A stretch of DNA of 18,589 nucleotides from contig JNEM01008757.1 of NCBI GenBank assembly GCA_000697335.1, positions 1 through 18,589 on the forward strand, given 5' to 3'. The DNA comes from Conidiobolus incongruus B7586 (Eukaryota > Entomophthoromycota > Entomophthoromycetes > Entomophthorales > Conidiobolaceae). Positions 9,393 to 18,589 of the stretch are shown piece after piece (position 1 is the first letter of the stretch; each line of letters begins with the position of its first letter). The notes beneath the pieces were generated by a model. The model was not told where the DNA came from, ran no database searches, and saw nothing but the letters and a program-made list of their open reading frames with translations. The translations under genes were made by a program, and so were the position numbers.

Positions 9393-10678
9393 TATTAGTG
9401 TAGTAATCAATTAATAGTACAGTTTTGAAATTAAAATTAAACAAATAAATTAATAAATAATATAAAATTAATAGCTTTTTTTATTATTAATAACTCTTTT
9501 TTATACTTTAGGTAAGCTTTTAATACTTAAAAAACAATTCTATTTATTAAAGCCTGAAATTTAATATTTCATAAATTAATATAATTTGTTTGCAGGAATT
9601 TTTTTTCTTGCAAGCTATTTTTTTGATTATTTAAAACAATTATAATTATATAAGTTATAATCAAGTGAATATATTAAATATAATAACTCTCTTTAATTTT
9701 TTTATATAAAAAATCTTTTATAGCTTTAACTTTATATATTTTAAAATTATTATGCAAAATAATAAATATCTTTAGTTTATATTAAAAATACCATTTTAAA
9801 ATTGTTTTATTTAAAATAGTAATATATAATTTACTATTAATTAATTTTTTTGAAGTATTAAATAAAAAAACCATATATTATTATAATTTATTATAATAAT
9901 TAATATTTATTTATATTTAAAATATTTATTTATTAGAATTTATAAAAAAAATTAATTTAACTTAATATCTTTTATTTTTAAATAAAAGATTATATAAAGA
10001 AATTTAAAATATATTAATTATAAGTATTTACTGTAAAAACTTGTTTTTAGTTATATTATAATAAATTTAATTTAACTATAGCTAGTTTAATTTTTTTAGG
10101 TTTTTATTAAATAATAAGATATTTATTTTATATTTTTATTAATTAAATTAAGTTTAAACTTAAGTATATATAATATACTTAAATAATTAAAATTAAATTT
10201 CTTTAATAGTTTTTTAATAGAAATAAAAAGATATTTCTTAATATATTTTTTTATTTTATTTATAAATAAAAAAATGATAGTAGAAATTAATTTTTTAAAT
10301 TTTAGAAAATTTTAAATAATATTCTTTTTAGCATTAAAATCACAAATTTAGTAATATATAGCAGTTTTAAATAAAATATTATTTTTATAAGTTATTTACA
10401 AGTTTTTGATAATTTTAAAGGGTTTATAGTTAAATTTTAAAGATATAAAAATGAAAGTTTTTTGATCATCACTATCTAATTTAAGGATAATTAATTTTAA
10501 ATATAAATTTTAAAATTAAAATATTGTGATAAAAAAATAATTAAAATTAAATATATATATAGTTTGAAAATATTTATTTTCCTATATTATATATATATAT
10601 ATAATCTTTCAAAATATATAATATGTTTGAAAGATCAAAAATTAAAAAATTTACCATTTCTTAATTTCTATATTAATA
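9393..10678. mobile_element. Copy A of a 1.3-kb terminal-inverted-repeat element, no open frame
   Basis: This segment recurs, diverged, at 16140-17463 in the same orientation; by eye roughly four-fifths of positions match over the whole length. The left end reads TATTAGTGTAG; the right end, reverse-complemented, reads TATTAATATAGAAATTAAG. The two ends therefore form imperfect inverted repeats of at least 25 bp (much clearer in copy B), as in a DNA transposon. There is no usable open frame in either direction, so it is either a long non-autonomous (MITE-like) element or a decayed one. Near the right end a perfect inverted repeat, ATCTTTCAAA/TTTGAAAGAT, spans 10604-10635. Flanks are TA-rich on both sides and no clean target-site duplication can be read, so I do not assign a superfamily. 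Confidence 0.75.
10604..10635. repeat. Subterminal hairpin in copy A
   Basis: The 10-base arms ATCTTTCAAA (10604-10613) and TTTGAAAGAT (10626-10635) are perfect inverted repeats around a 12-base A/T loop. They lie about 45 bp inside the right end of the element. The identical arms are kept in copy B although the surrounding sequence has drifted. Confidence 0.75.
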
Positions 10679-12358
10679 ATATATATCGAAATAACTTCAA
10701 AGTGTTAGTTAAAAATTTTAATTATTATTGATTTATTTACTAACTTAGCAGATTTAAATATAAAAATTTTGATATTAAAATTTCATTATATAAATTCTTT
10801 AAAATATATTCAACTAGATTCAATGTATATTACTTTAATAGTATTGTTTATATATTTAAATTTTGATTTATAATTAATCTTTGATCAATAACCTTTAAAA
10901 ATATGTCATCAAATTTTTATCAAAATGTGACAACTAAAAACAATCATATTCAATCATATTATTTCACATTTAACTGCTGAAATAATACTGTAGTCATATT
11001 AAGATTTTACCTGGATACTGTATTTATATTTATTTGTATTCTAACTATTATTTATTATAACTGATATAAATTGAAAAATTGTCTCCTCTCTATCTGGAAT
11101 TATATTTTAAAATATAATCAGTAATATAATTTTATATTATATATTAATTATTTATATTGATATAGTAATATCAGTATCATGCTTTATTGGTGACCATATA
11201 TTTGAAGGGAACCCAAGTTTTCTTAATATACAAATTAATATAAATATATGATCAATAACTATTGATGATTTTTCATATCGACTTAAAATCGATATATTAA
11301 TATATCATTAATGCACAAATTATAGTGAAAAAATTTTTGAAACAAAAATACCATTATACACTTGAAATATTCATAAATTTCATCAATAATATTTAAAGCT
11401 TTATTTTGTGCAATATATGTGGTTTATAAATCAAGATTGTAGAGCATCATAATTTTGATCAAAGATAGCTATTTTTCAAATTAATAAAAATTGATCATAA
11501 GTAATTAATTTGTTGAAAAAATACAATTTATTCATTAATCATGATATGAAGCTTAATTTATTTCTGCCAAATTATATTCTCTTTCACTATAACAATTTAC
11601 AATAATTTTTTATAATGCATGGTTCATATATATAGTGAAGGATAAGATTCATATTGTAAATAAAACAAATTTTAACGCAGTTTTTATTCACAATATCATT
11701 AAATAAAAATCTGGTTTCACATTGATAACTAGCTTTCAGTCTATATATTAGATTTAAAATAATGAATTTATCCTCAAAACTATAAGAATTAGGTCAATTG
11801 AAATCAATATCCTAAGATTTGGATGAATTTTTAGGGCCTTGTATTGTGAAGGATAGCATTCAAGCAACTCCATTAACCCATATAAACAATACAAAAAATT
11901 TGTTGAACCGTAAAATTGGCAATTTTGATATTTAAATAGTTATTAAAATGATATTATAAATCATAAAATTGTGATAATGATTGACTTAAATAAAAGTCAA
12001 TAAGACATAAAGAGAAAATACCATATTTTTCATTATTGTAAATAGATATGATAAATGATGTAATTTGAATTTTGATATCATATCTATTAGTTCTAAAAGA
12101 ATTTTTGAAATCCATATTATTTTCTTTAAATAGTAAACATATGAAATTTGATTCTTGAATAAAAATAGCTCAAAATTGCGAAATTGAAAAAGTGAATTTA
12201 GTTAAATAATTAATTTAAATAAACATAACGAAAAATATAATATTAAGATAATATTATATATTATTATATGCAAAAAAATTAATAAAAATACTTTATCTAA
12301 ACTTTCTATACATAATAAATGTATCAAACCTCTATTTTTCAATATGATTCAAAGTCAT
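10679..12358. other. AT-rich spacer upstream of COX6A
   Basis: About 1.7 kb with no convincing coding block on either strand. Slightly less A+T-rich patches occur near 11160-11220, 11760-11890 and 12340-12370, but they are broken by stops in all frames and have no linked splice signals. Simple TA runs and small palindromes are frequent, as expected at this composition. The right edge is taken to be the COX6A promoter. Confidence 0.5.
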
Positions 12359-12412
12359 CCAATGATCCCATAATTTTTCTAATAGTTTAAATAATATCAA
12401 TTGATGACCAAT
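12359..12412 (+). promoter_or_regulatory. Two CCAAT boxes upstream of COX6A
   Basis: CCAAT occurs at 12359-12363 (TCCAATGA) and 12408-12412 (ACCAATTT), about 100 and 50 bp before the COX6A start codon. In fungi the HAP/CBF complex binds CCAAT and drives many respiratory genes, so the position is sensible. Two pentamers could arise by chance; the regulatory role is inferred. Confidence 0.35.
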
Positions 12413-12460
12413 TTAATTTAATTGTAACTGATAATCAAATACAATCAAGCTATCAACAAT

Positions 12461-13020
12461 ATGACTATCCTAAGAGCTACCCGTGGATTCGTCTTAAACA
12501 ACTCTCGTCGTGCTTACTCCAGCACTGTCGAAGCCGCCAGAAAGGCCTACTTCGAAGAACTCAAACACACCCGCGAACACGCCGCTAGTAGGTTTAGCTA
12601 AATCAACGCATTTTCTTCATTAACTAATCAACCTTTCCCATTAATTTTTTAAAATTGTTTAGAGGCTACTGATTTGTGGCGCAAGATCTCCCTCTATGTC
12701 TGTGTCCCCGTTTTGGGTTTAGCTTCCTACAACGCTTACAAATTGTTTGTTCACCATCAAGAACACTTGAAGGAACATCCTTTGGAATACAAGCCCTGGC
12801 CCCATTTGAGAATCCGCAACAAGGTAAATACAACCAAATAAGACCTTATTTAATCTCTATTAACTAATTGTCTACTTTTTATTATCTAGTCTTTCCCTTG
12901 GGCTGATAGTAATTACTAAAATTTTATAACAATTTTCCGTTTTATTAACTCATAAATTTAGGTGATCACACTCTCTTCCACAACCCCGCCGTCAACCTTG
13001 ACCCCCCTGCCGATGAATAA
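12461..13020 (+). CDS. Cytochrome c oxidase subunit 6A (COX6A/Cox13), nuclear-encoded, mitochondrial
   Basis: This is a small inner-membrane subunit of respiratory complex IV that helps assembly and tunes the enzyme's response to adenine nucleotides. Exons are 12461-12587, 12663-12823, 12890-12908 and 12962-13020, all GT-AG, giving 121 residues. Residues 1-20 (MTILRATRGFVLNNSRRAYS) form an Arg-rich, Ser-rich mitochondrial presequence. DLWRKISLYVCVPVLGLASY (46-65) is the start and body of the single membrane helix. YKPWPHLRIRNKSFPW and HTLFHNPAVN are the family signatures in the intermembrane-space tail. The usual FPWGDG-type motif reads FPWADSD, with the Ser made across the last splice junction. 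Codon choice favours C at third positions, unlike the A+T-rich neighbours, which suggests strong expression. The length is normal for the family. Confidence 0.96.
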
Positions 13021-13894
13021 TTTGGTCTATATCAATATTCTTATTCAACTTTATAAAAATTTTTAATCAATTCATTTCAATTTTCATTATTTTTATTATT
13101 CAAGTTCCTAAATGATTATTTATCTTGTTAATTAAATTCATTGATATATTTTGGTTTATTAGCATTAAATAAATTGTTAGACTAAAATAAACCAGTAGTC
13201 TTGATTAATCATCTTTCCAATATGCAATATGTATTAATTGATGATATCCTTCCTATTCGCTTATTTCTATTTAATGGTATATAATATTTTACAGATATAT
13301 TAAATGATAGATATATTGTTATAGTTAATTATAGAAATGATGATATCATCACAATTACATTTATAATATATGAATTAAATATCTTATTTTGTTTGAAAAT
13401 TATATAAAAATAATAGTATAATTCAAAATTTATTATAAAAATATAATTCAATATTTTATATTATAAATATAATAACTACTAATATACCCATTATAAGTGA
13501 TGAATTTCATTAAATTGACCTATTAAATATATTCTTATCATTGAAGTATCTCTGAAAATTATCCTATTTAATTTACAATTTGAATAAATTTTCGAAAAAA
13601 ACAGCCTTTAATACTGGTCAAAATATTCTGTCTATAAGAAATTATTACTACAAACTATTTAACAATATACAATACATAGCAGTACAATGTCATTTGGTAA
13701 AAATGTATATTAATCTTACAATGTAATTACATTTAAATCATAACCAAATCGACTATAATTTGGTAATAAGGTAGAGATACTTCATTTCGAAGAAAATGAT
13801 AATATTTTTAATTTAATTCAGTATGAATTTTTTATTTGATGATTTAAATAGCAATAAATAGAAAATAAGCCCAGAACTGGTCACAAATCAATTA
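13021..13894. other. Spacer between two convergent genes
   Basis: About 870 bp separate the stop of COX6A (+) from the stop of the Myb-repeat gene (-). TTTATT at 13831-13836 gives an AATAAA on the minus strand about 60 nt past the Myb gene's stop and is its likely poly(A) signal. The remainder is A+T-rich without coding blocks. Confidence 0.5.
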
Positions 13895-15148
13895 TTACAA
13901 ATCGAGGGGGTCAATGTACCAACTCCTCTTAGGTAATACAAAATTTTTACCACTCGCTTTCTCTGAATCAAACTTCTCGATCACTGCACTGCTAATCACA
14001 TCGAAATCGTCCGCCATACGACATGTCTTCACCAGACTTTGGATCTTGATTTTGACATCTTTAGCAGTCGTTGGGAATGGAAGATGCTCGACAATCTTTT
14101 CCCATTCCATTCCATACTCGAGGAAAAGATCCAAAAGAGCATCTTTCTCTTCATTTGTCCAGTATCTCTTAAGGGAAATTCCGCTAAAATTATATTCGTG
14201 CCAGTATCTCACCTGATGCATGGAATGACCTGGGAAGCACACTGCCAGTGATGATACCTTGTTAGTGAATTTTTTTGAGAGCTGCTCGAGTAGAAGGAGT
14301 TCATCCTTATTGAATGATGGAGGTCGTTTGTGATAATCTTCAGGAAATCTATTGGGGATATATTTATGTGCGCATTGTAAAAAATGTCGCGTTTTAACGT
14401 GATGAGAAACTGCAAACCAGTCGAAGCCATAGAGCTTGACCCCTTCAACCAGGCGTTCCAGCTCATCTTGTGACCATTCTCCTCGCACAGAATTCACAAG
14501 GAGAATATACCTCATCCGAAGTTGCACACCAAGCCTTCCGGGGAAGTGTTTCGATATCTGTCTCCAGCTATACCCTTGAGCCCTGAGCTGTAAAAGTTTT
14601 TGATCTTCCTCTTCAGTGTATTTAACATTCTTTTTGATTCCATTATTGACTATATAAGAATAGCATAGACGCAGCTGAGTCGGTGACCTATCCGGAAAAT
14701 GTCTAGCGACGAATTTCCAATCAATCAAATTGAACTCATCGTCATCAACTGGAGCAATTTTACTATTCTCACCCTTCGCAGCATTAGCCAATTCTGGATA
14801 ATGCTCCAACAAATTCGACTGAAATTTTTTAATTTGCTCCTTGGATAAATCTACCACCCTGATCAGCTTCTCCTTCTCCTCATCCGAAAACTGTCCTTTC
14901 TTGTACCTCATCGTCGGCACCTTTTGTTTCAGCAAATTCCTCGACCGAAACGGAAACAATTTAAAACTGGTATCTTTAGGATTTCTATTGAGCATCAATT
15001 TAAAAATATCCCTCTCTTCCGTGCTCATTCCCCCGCTCTTATTCGGTAAACCCATAGGACAGTCGAAATATTCCCCATTTTGGCGAATTTTGTCCAACTC
15101 TTCCAACTCCGAACCCGTTAAAGGTTCGTAACTCAGTAGTTTGGACAT
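13895..15148 (-). CDS. Multi-repeat Myb/SANT-like DNA-binding protein
   Basis: This is probably a nuclear DNA-binding protein; target and role are unknown. From the ATG at 15146-15148 it has 417 residues without introns. About five Myb-like repeats can be marked by spaced aromatic residues and a final basic helix. R1 spans about 84-166 (GQFSDEEKEKL ... DWKFVARHFPDRSPTQLRLCY, with a long insert), R2 173-219 (KYTEEEDQKL ... SWRQISKHFPGRLGVQLRMRY), R3 221-265 (GEWSQDELERLV ... DWFAVSHHV), R4 276-320, and R5 326-374 (RYWTNEEKDALLDLF ... MEWEKIVEHLP). R2 and R3 are the most canonical; R4 lacks a central Trp. The run of consecutive repeats recalls SNAPC4/SNAP190 and similar fungal multi-Myb proteins, but nothing fixes that identity. 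The frame stays open 18 codons above this ATG without another ATG, so an upstream exon is possible. A short ATG frame at 15310 could be that exon or an upstream ORF. G+C is clearly higher than in the flanks. Confidence 0.85.
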   Translation of the reverse strand: MSKLLSYEPLTGSELEELDKIRQNGEYFDCPMGLPNKSGGMSTEERDIFKLMLNRNPKDTSFKLFPFRSRNLLKQKVPTMRYKKGQFSDEEKEKLIRVVDLSKEQIKKFQSNLLEHYPELANAAKGENSKIAPVDDDEFNLIDWKFVARHFPDRSPTQLRLCYSYIVNNGIKKNVKYTEEEDQKLLQLRAQGYSWRQISKHFPGRLGVQLRMRYILLVNSVRGEWSQDELERLVEGVKLYGFDWFAVSHHVKTRHFLQCAHKYIPNRFPEDYHKRPPSFNKDELLLLEQLSKKFTNKVSSLAVCFPGHSMHQVRYWHEYNFSGISLKRYWTNEEKDALLDLFLEYGMEWEKIVEHLPFPTTAKDVKIKIQSLVKTCRMADDFDVISSAVIEKFDSEKASGKNFVLPKRSWYIDPLDL

Positions 15149-16139
15149 ACTTAAAAAGTATTCTGTATTATCAGGTTTACTACAATAATTCCTAATATTC
15201 AAACAATTAAAAGATTTCTAAATTTCAACAAATTATTGATATTAAGATTGGATGTAAGAAATTGGGTATACCTTTATAACTTGACTCAATAATTGGGGAT
15301 TATTTTTCATTCTTGATTCAAAAATTACAAAAATTAATTATATATATTCTATATTAATATTTATTATCATTATTATTATTTCATTCAATATGGATTTTAT
15401 CTGTTGACGATTATTTATAATTTTGTGATTTAATATTGTTTTATGGGATTGTGAAAATAGATTAGATTACTATTTGTGAACTAATGTAATTAATAATCTC
15501 AAATTACATATCTAATCAAAAAGCTATCAATTGTTGTGATGCTTATGTAATAATAAATTATTATGAGTATATTGTGAATGTTCATTATTGGGTTATAGAT
15601 CCTTAATATCAATAATTTTTCAGCAATAAATCTATATTTTAAGTATTAATCAAATATTTAACAACCTAATATATTTTTAATTTAGAATTATTGATTTATT
15701 ATAAGAATATTTTTGAAATAGCTTGACATTTATCCATAAATTATAACTCTATCAAAATTTAAAACATGTTATATAATAATTTTTAAAAATAATATTTACC
15801 AATTTAAAAATTAATTTTATAATCATATATTCAATTTTTTGTAATAATGAACTCAATTTTAATAACAGTTTTAATATTTTGTTATAATGTTATTAATTAT
15901 AATTATAATTATGATATTAAAATAAAAAATTTTGAATAAACATCATTTACCAACAGATGATTTTAATAATTGAAAAGTAAAAATGTTTTAAAAAGAAATT
16001 GAAATTATATATATCTTTTGATAAATAATACTTCATACTAACAAATCTCCTCAACCTTATTTAGATCTCAGTTATATTTCTTCAAAATTCTACACCATAT
16101 GATATTTATAAAAGGAAAGATTTTTTATAATTTCAATAT
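15149..16139. other. Spacer between the Myb gene and repeat copy B
   Basis: About 990 bp, A+T-rich. The first 170 bp are the leader of the Myb gene on the minus strand and include a 22-codon ATG frame starting at 15310 (MKNNPQLLSQVIK...), which carries a possible GTATAC donor but no phase-compatible acceptor that I can find. Beyond about 15350 I see nothing but low-complexity sequence. Confidence 0.5.
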
Positions 16140-17463
16140 TATTAGTGTAGAAATTAAATAATGGTATAATTTTAAAATTAAAATTAAATAAATAAGTTAA
16201 TAAATAATATATAAAAATTAATGAATAATATAAAATTAATAGCCTCTTTTGTTATTAATAACTCTTTTCTATATCTTTAATAAGTTTTTAATACCTAAAA
16301 AACAGCTCTTTTTATTAAAGCCTGAAATTTAATATTTCACAAACCAATTTAATTTGTTTGCAGGAATTTTTTTTCTTATAAGTTGTATTTTTAATAATTT
16401 AAAACAATTATAATTATATAGGTTATAATTAAGTAAATATATTAGATATAGTAACTCCCTCTATTTTTTTATATAGAAAATCTTTTATAGCTTTAACTTT
16501 ATATATTTTACAATTATTATATAAAATAATAGTTATTTTTAATTTATATTAAAAACAATATTTAAAAATTGTTTTATTTAAAAAATAATATATAATTTAC
16601 TATTAATTAATTTTCCTTAAGGTATCAAATAAAAAAACTATATACCATTATAATTTATTACAATAATTAATATTTGCTTATATTTAAAATATATATTTAT
16701 TAGAATTTATAGAAAAGATTAATTTAACTTAACTTAACATCTTGTTTTATTTTTAAGTAAAAGATTATATACAAGAATTTAAAGTTTATCAATTATAAAT
16801 ATTCATTGTAAAAACTTTTGTTTTTAGTTATACCTTAATAAGTTTAGTTTAACTATAGTTATTTTAATTTTTTTAAGCTTATTAAATTATAAGATATCTA
16901 TTTTATATTTTTATTAATTAATCTAAGTTTAAACTTAAATAAATATAACATGCTTGTATAATTAATATTAAATTACTTTAATAATTCTTTAACAGAAATA
17001 AAAAGGTATTTTTTAATATATTTTTTTACTTTATTAGTAAGTAAAAAAATAATAATAGAAATTAATCTTTTAGATTTTAGTAAATTTTAAATAATATCCC
17101 TTCTAACTTTAAAATCACATATTTAGCAATATATGGTAGTTTTAGATAAAACATTATCTTTATAAGCTATTTACAAGCTTTAAATGATTTTAAAGGGTTT
17201 ATAGTTAAGTTTTAAAAATACAAAAATAAAAGCCTTTTGATAATTATAATCTAGTTTAAGCATAATTAAATTCAAGTGTAAATTTTAAAATCAAAATATT
17301 TTAATAAAAAAAAATAATTAAAATTAAGTATATATATATGGTTTGAAAATATTTAATTTCCTATATATTATATATATATATATATATAATCTTTCAAAAT
17401 GTATAATATGTTTGAAAGATCAAAAATTAAAAAATGTGCCATTTCTTAATTTCCATACTAATA
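16140..17463. mobile_element. Copy B of the 1.3-kb terminal-inverted-repeat element
   Basis: Same element and orientation as copy A. Its ends match each other better than those of copy A. The left end is TATTAGTGTAGAAATTAA followed by TAATGGTA. The reverse-complemented right end is TATTAGTATGGAAATTAA followed by GAAATGGCA. This inverted repeat of about 27 bp holds five or six mismatches. It is 38 bp longer than copy A, partly from an internal near-tandem repeat of about 20 bp near 16202-16240 and a longer TA run near 17365. No open frame survives. The element ends 149 bp before the pelota start codon, so it occupies that gene's upstream region. No clear target-site duplication is visible. Confidence 0.78.
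17389..17420. repeat. Subterminal hairpin in copy B
   Basis: The arms ATCTTTCAAA (17389-17398) and TTTGAAAGAT (17411-17420) match those of copy A base for base, with a 12-base A/T-rich loop that differs by one base (GTATAATATG against ATATAATATG). Both copies also carry a long TA run directly before the left arm. Confidence 0.75.
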
Positions 17464-17612
17464 TTAAAAATTGATTAACTAATTTTTCAAATTTAAATTC
17501 AATTCAAAATTTCCCACAGATTAAATCATTTTTAACATTGATTAAATATGAACATTACATTTTATTTATTAAATTCACTTTTCAATTTTTGAAATTAATC
17601 AATATATAAAAT

Positions 17613-18589
17613 ATGAAATTAATTAGTAAACATATAGAAAAAGACAGATCGGGAAGGATTACTCTATGTCCCGAAGAATCGGAAGATATGTGGCATATTT
17701 ACAACTTGATCTTGAAGGGAGATAGAGTTAGAAGCACTACTGAAAGGTATCAAAAATATCTATTATTATAATAAATCTATTAATATATATATATGGGTGA
17801 TTTAGACGTATTCGAAATGAAACAGCAACGGGAAGTTCCGAAAGTTATAGGCTGAAATTAAATTTAACTATAGAAATTACGGATATTGATTTCGACCCTA
17901 CTGTTTGTTTATTGAGGTTAAACGGTAAAAACTTGACGGAAAGTCCCCATATTAAAGTATATTTAAAATTATAATATTTCAAAGAATTGGAATTAATTTC
18001 TGAGCTAGTTGGGAGCTTATCATACCGTCGATTTGGAATTACATCAGAATTTCACTTTGTTCAAAAATGAATGGGATAGTATTGCTTTGGATAGAGTTAA
18101 TGAAGCTTGCGACGTAACCCGTAGAGCTGACGTAGGTGCTGTAGTTTTACAAGAAGGTATTAAATATTTAATATATTTTTATATTATTTAAATTAAACAT
18201 TTTATGTTGATTTCTAGGTTTAGCTAATGTTTGTTTATTAACACAACATATGACACTTGTAAGGCAGAGATTGGAGGTACCAATTCCTAGGAAGCGTAGG
18301 GGATCAGTTGCCAATTATGAAAAAGTAATTACACATCTATTAATATTAAACATTAATTAATAATTATTAGGGTGTTGAAAGATTTTTTATTCAAATTTAT
18401 GAAGCTATATCCAGACATTTTGATTTTGATATTATTAAAGTCATCATTATTGCAGGTCCTGGTTTCATTAAAGTAAATATATAGTTATTATAATTAAAAT
18501 TTATGATTGACTCTGAATTTTTAGGATCAATTTTATGATTTCTTATTTGATTATGCAACTGTAATCATTAATATCAATGGTCAATAGTT
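17613..18589 (+). CDS. Pelota/Dom34 ribosome-rescue factor, 5' part, runs off the window
   Basis: This is the eRF1-like partner of Hbs1 that enters stalled ribosomes with an empty A site, splits them and starts no-go or non-stop mRNA decay in the cytosol. Exons are 17613-17746, 17806-17956, 18009-18156, 18218-18324, 18371-18472 and 18525-18560, with GT-AG introns of 46-61 nt; a further GT donor lies at 18561. The 226 residues present cover the N-terminal Sm-like domain ([62 protein letters not shown]) and much of the central domain ([37 protein letters not shown]). These are standard family landmarks. The gene is cut by the window edge about midway, as the family is usually near 385-400 residues. 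The Asn/Lys-rich codon use matches the A+T-rich genome. The ATG at 17613 begins exactly where the family does. Confidence 0.95.

Noticed and set aside
11275-11295. Inverted repeat ATATCGA/TCGATAT
   Set aside because: Only seven bases per arm, in sequence where short A/T palindromes are everywhere; nothing links it to a function.
6454-12460. CRISPR array or bacterial-type accessory island in the large gene-poor stretch
   Set aside because: There are no regularly spaced direct repeats, and the flanking genes are spliced eukaryotic genes with the same base composition.
12676-12867. Alternative frame across COX6A exon 2
   Set aside because: It overlaps the conserved COX6A reading frame and runs into an intron; the COX6A frame explains the sequence fully.
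13914-15131. Plus-strand open frames opposite the Myb-repeat gene
   Set aside because: They are antisense shadows of a clearly coding minus-strand frame and read as Ser/Phe/Leu-rich strings with no domain.
9393-17463. LTR retroelement bounded by the two 1.3-kb direct copies
   Set aside because: The interval between the copies holds COX6A and the Myb gene, both host genes, and no retroelement parts. The copies have inverted ends and do not have the TG...CA ends of LTRs.

Overview
The window looks like nuclear DNA from an AT-rich eukaryote, most likely an early-diverging aerobic fungus. Spacers are extremely A+T-rich, introns are small (mostly 41-75 nt, usually starting GTATTT or GTAATT and ending TAG, often with a CTAAC/CTAAT-like branch site), and genes are single and unlinked in function. 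A COX6A gene implies a working respiratory chain, which argues against anaerobic gut chytrids. A Conidiobolus/Entomophthoromycotina-like source is a guess from base composition and protein style, not something the sequence proves.

Layout: 1-1426 shows nothing convincing. 1427-3261 (+) is a seven-exon NIPA-type magnesium transporter. It converges on 3466-4949 (-), a five-exon SMARCD/Snf12/Rsc6-type SWIB subunit of a SWI/SNF-class chromatin remodeller. 5653-6453 (-) is an unrecognised secretory protein with an acidic middle and a basic, dibasic-rich tail. 6454-12460 looks like a gene desert but holds two weakly supported small spliced candidates (6596-6913 on +, first exons resembling a glutathione S-transferase N-terminus; about 8660-8974 on -, perhaps LYR-like, with a coding-like block at 8248-8334 that may be its last exon) and a 1.29-kb repeat. 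12461-13020 (+) is COX6A, with four exons, one only 19 nt. 13895-15148 (-) is an intronless protein with about five Myb/SANT-like repeats. 16140-17463 is a second, diverged copy of the repeat, ending 149 bp before the start codon of a multi-exon pelota/Dom34 gene (17613 onward, +), which runs off the window.

The genes belong to unrelated housekeeping processes: ion transport, chromatin remodelling, respiration, transcription and ribosome rescue. There is no cluster or operon logic. The two 1.3-kb repeats have inverted ends and no open frame, and look like decayed or non-autonomous DNA transposons. I saw no convincing new multi-gene system. The most useful leads are the element family with its conserved hairpin and transition-rich divergence, the hidden small spliced genes, and the COX6A microexon.
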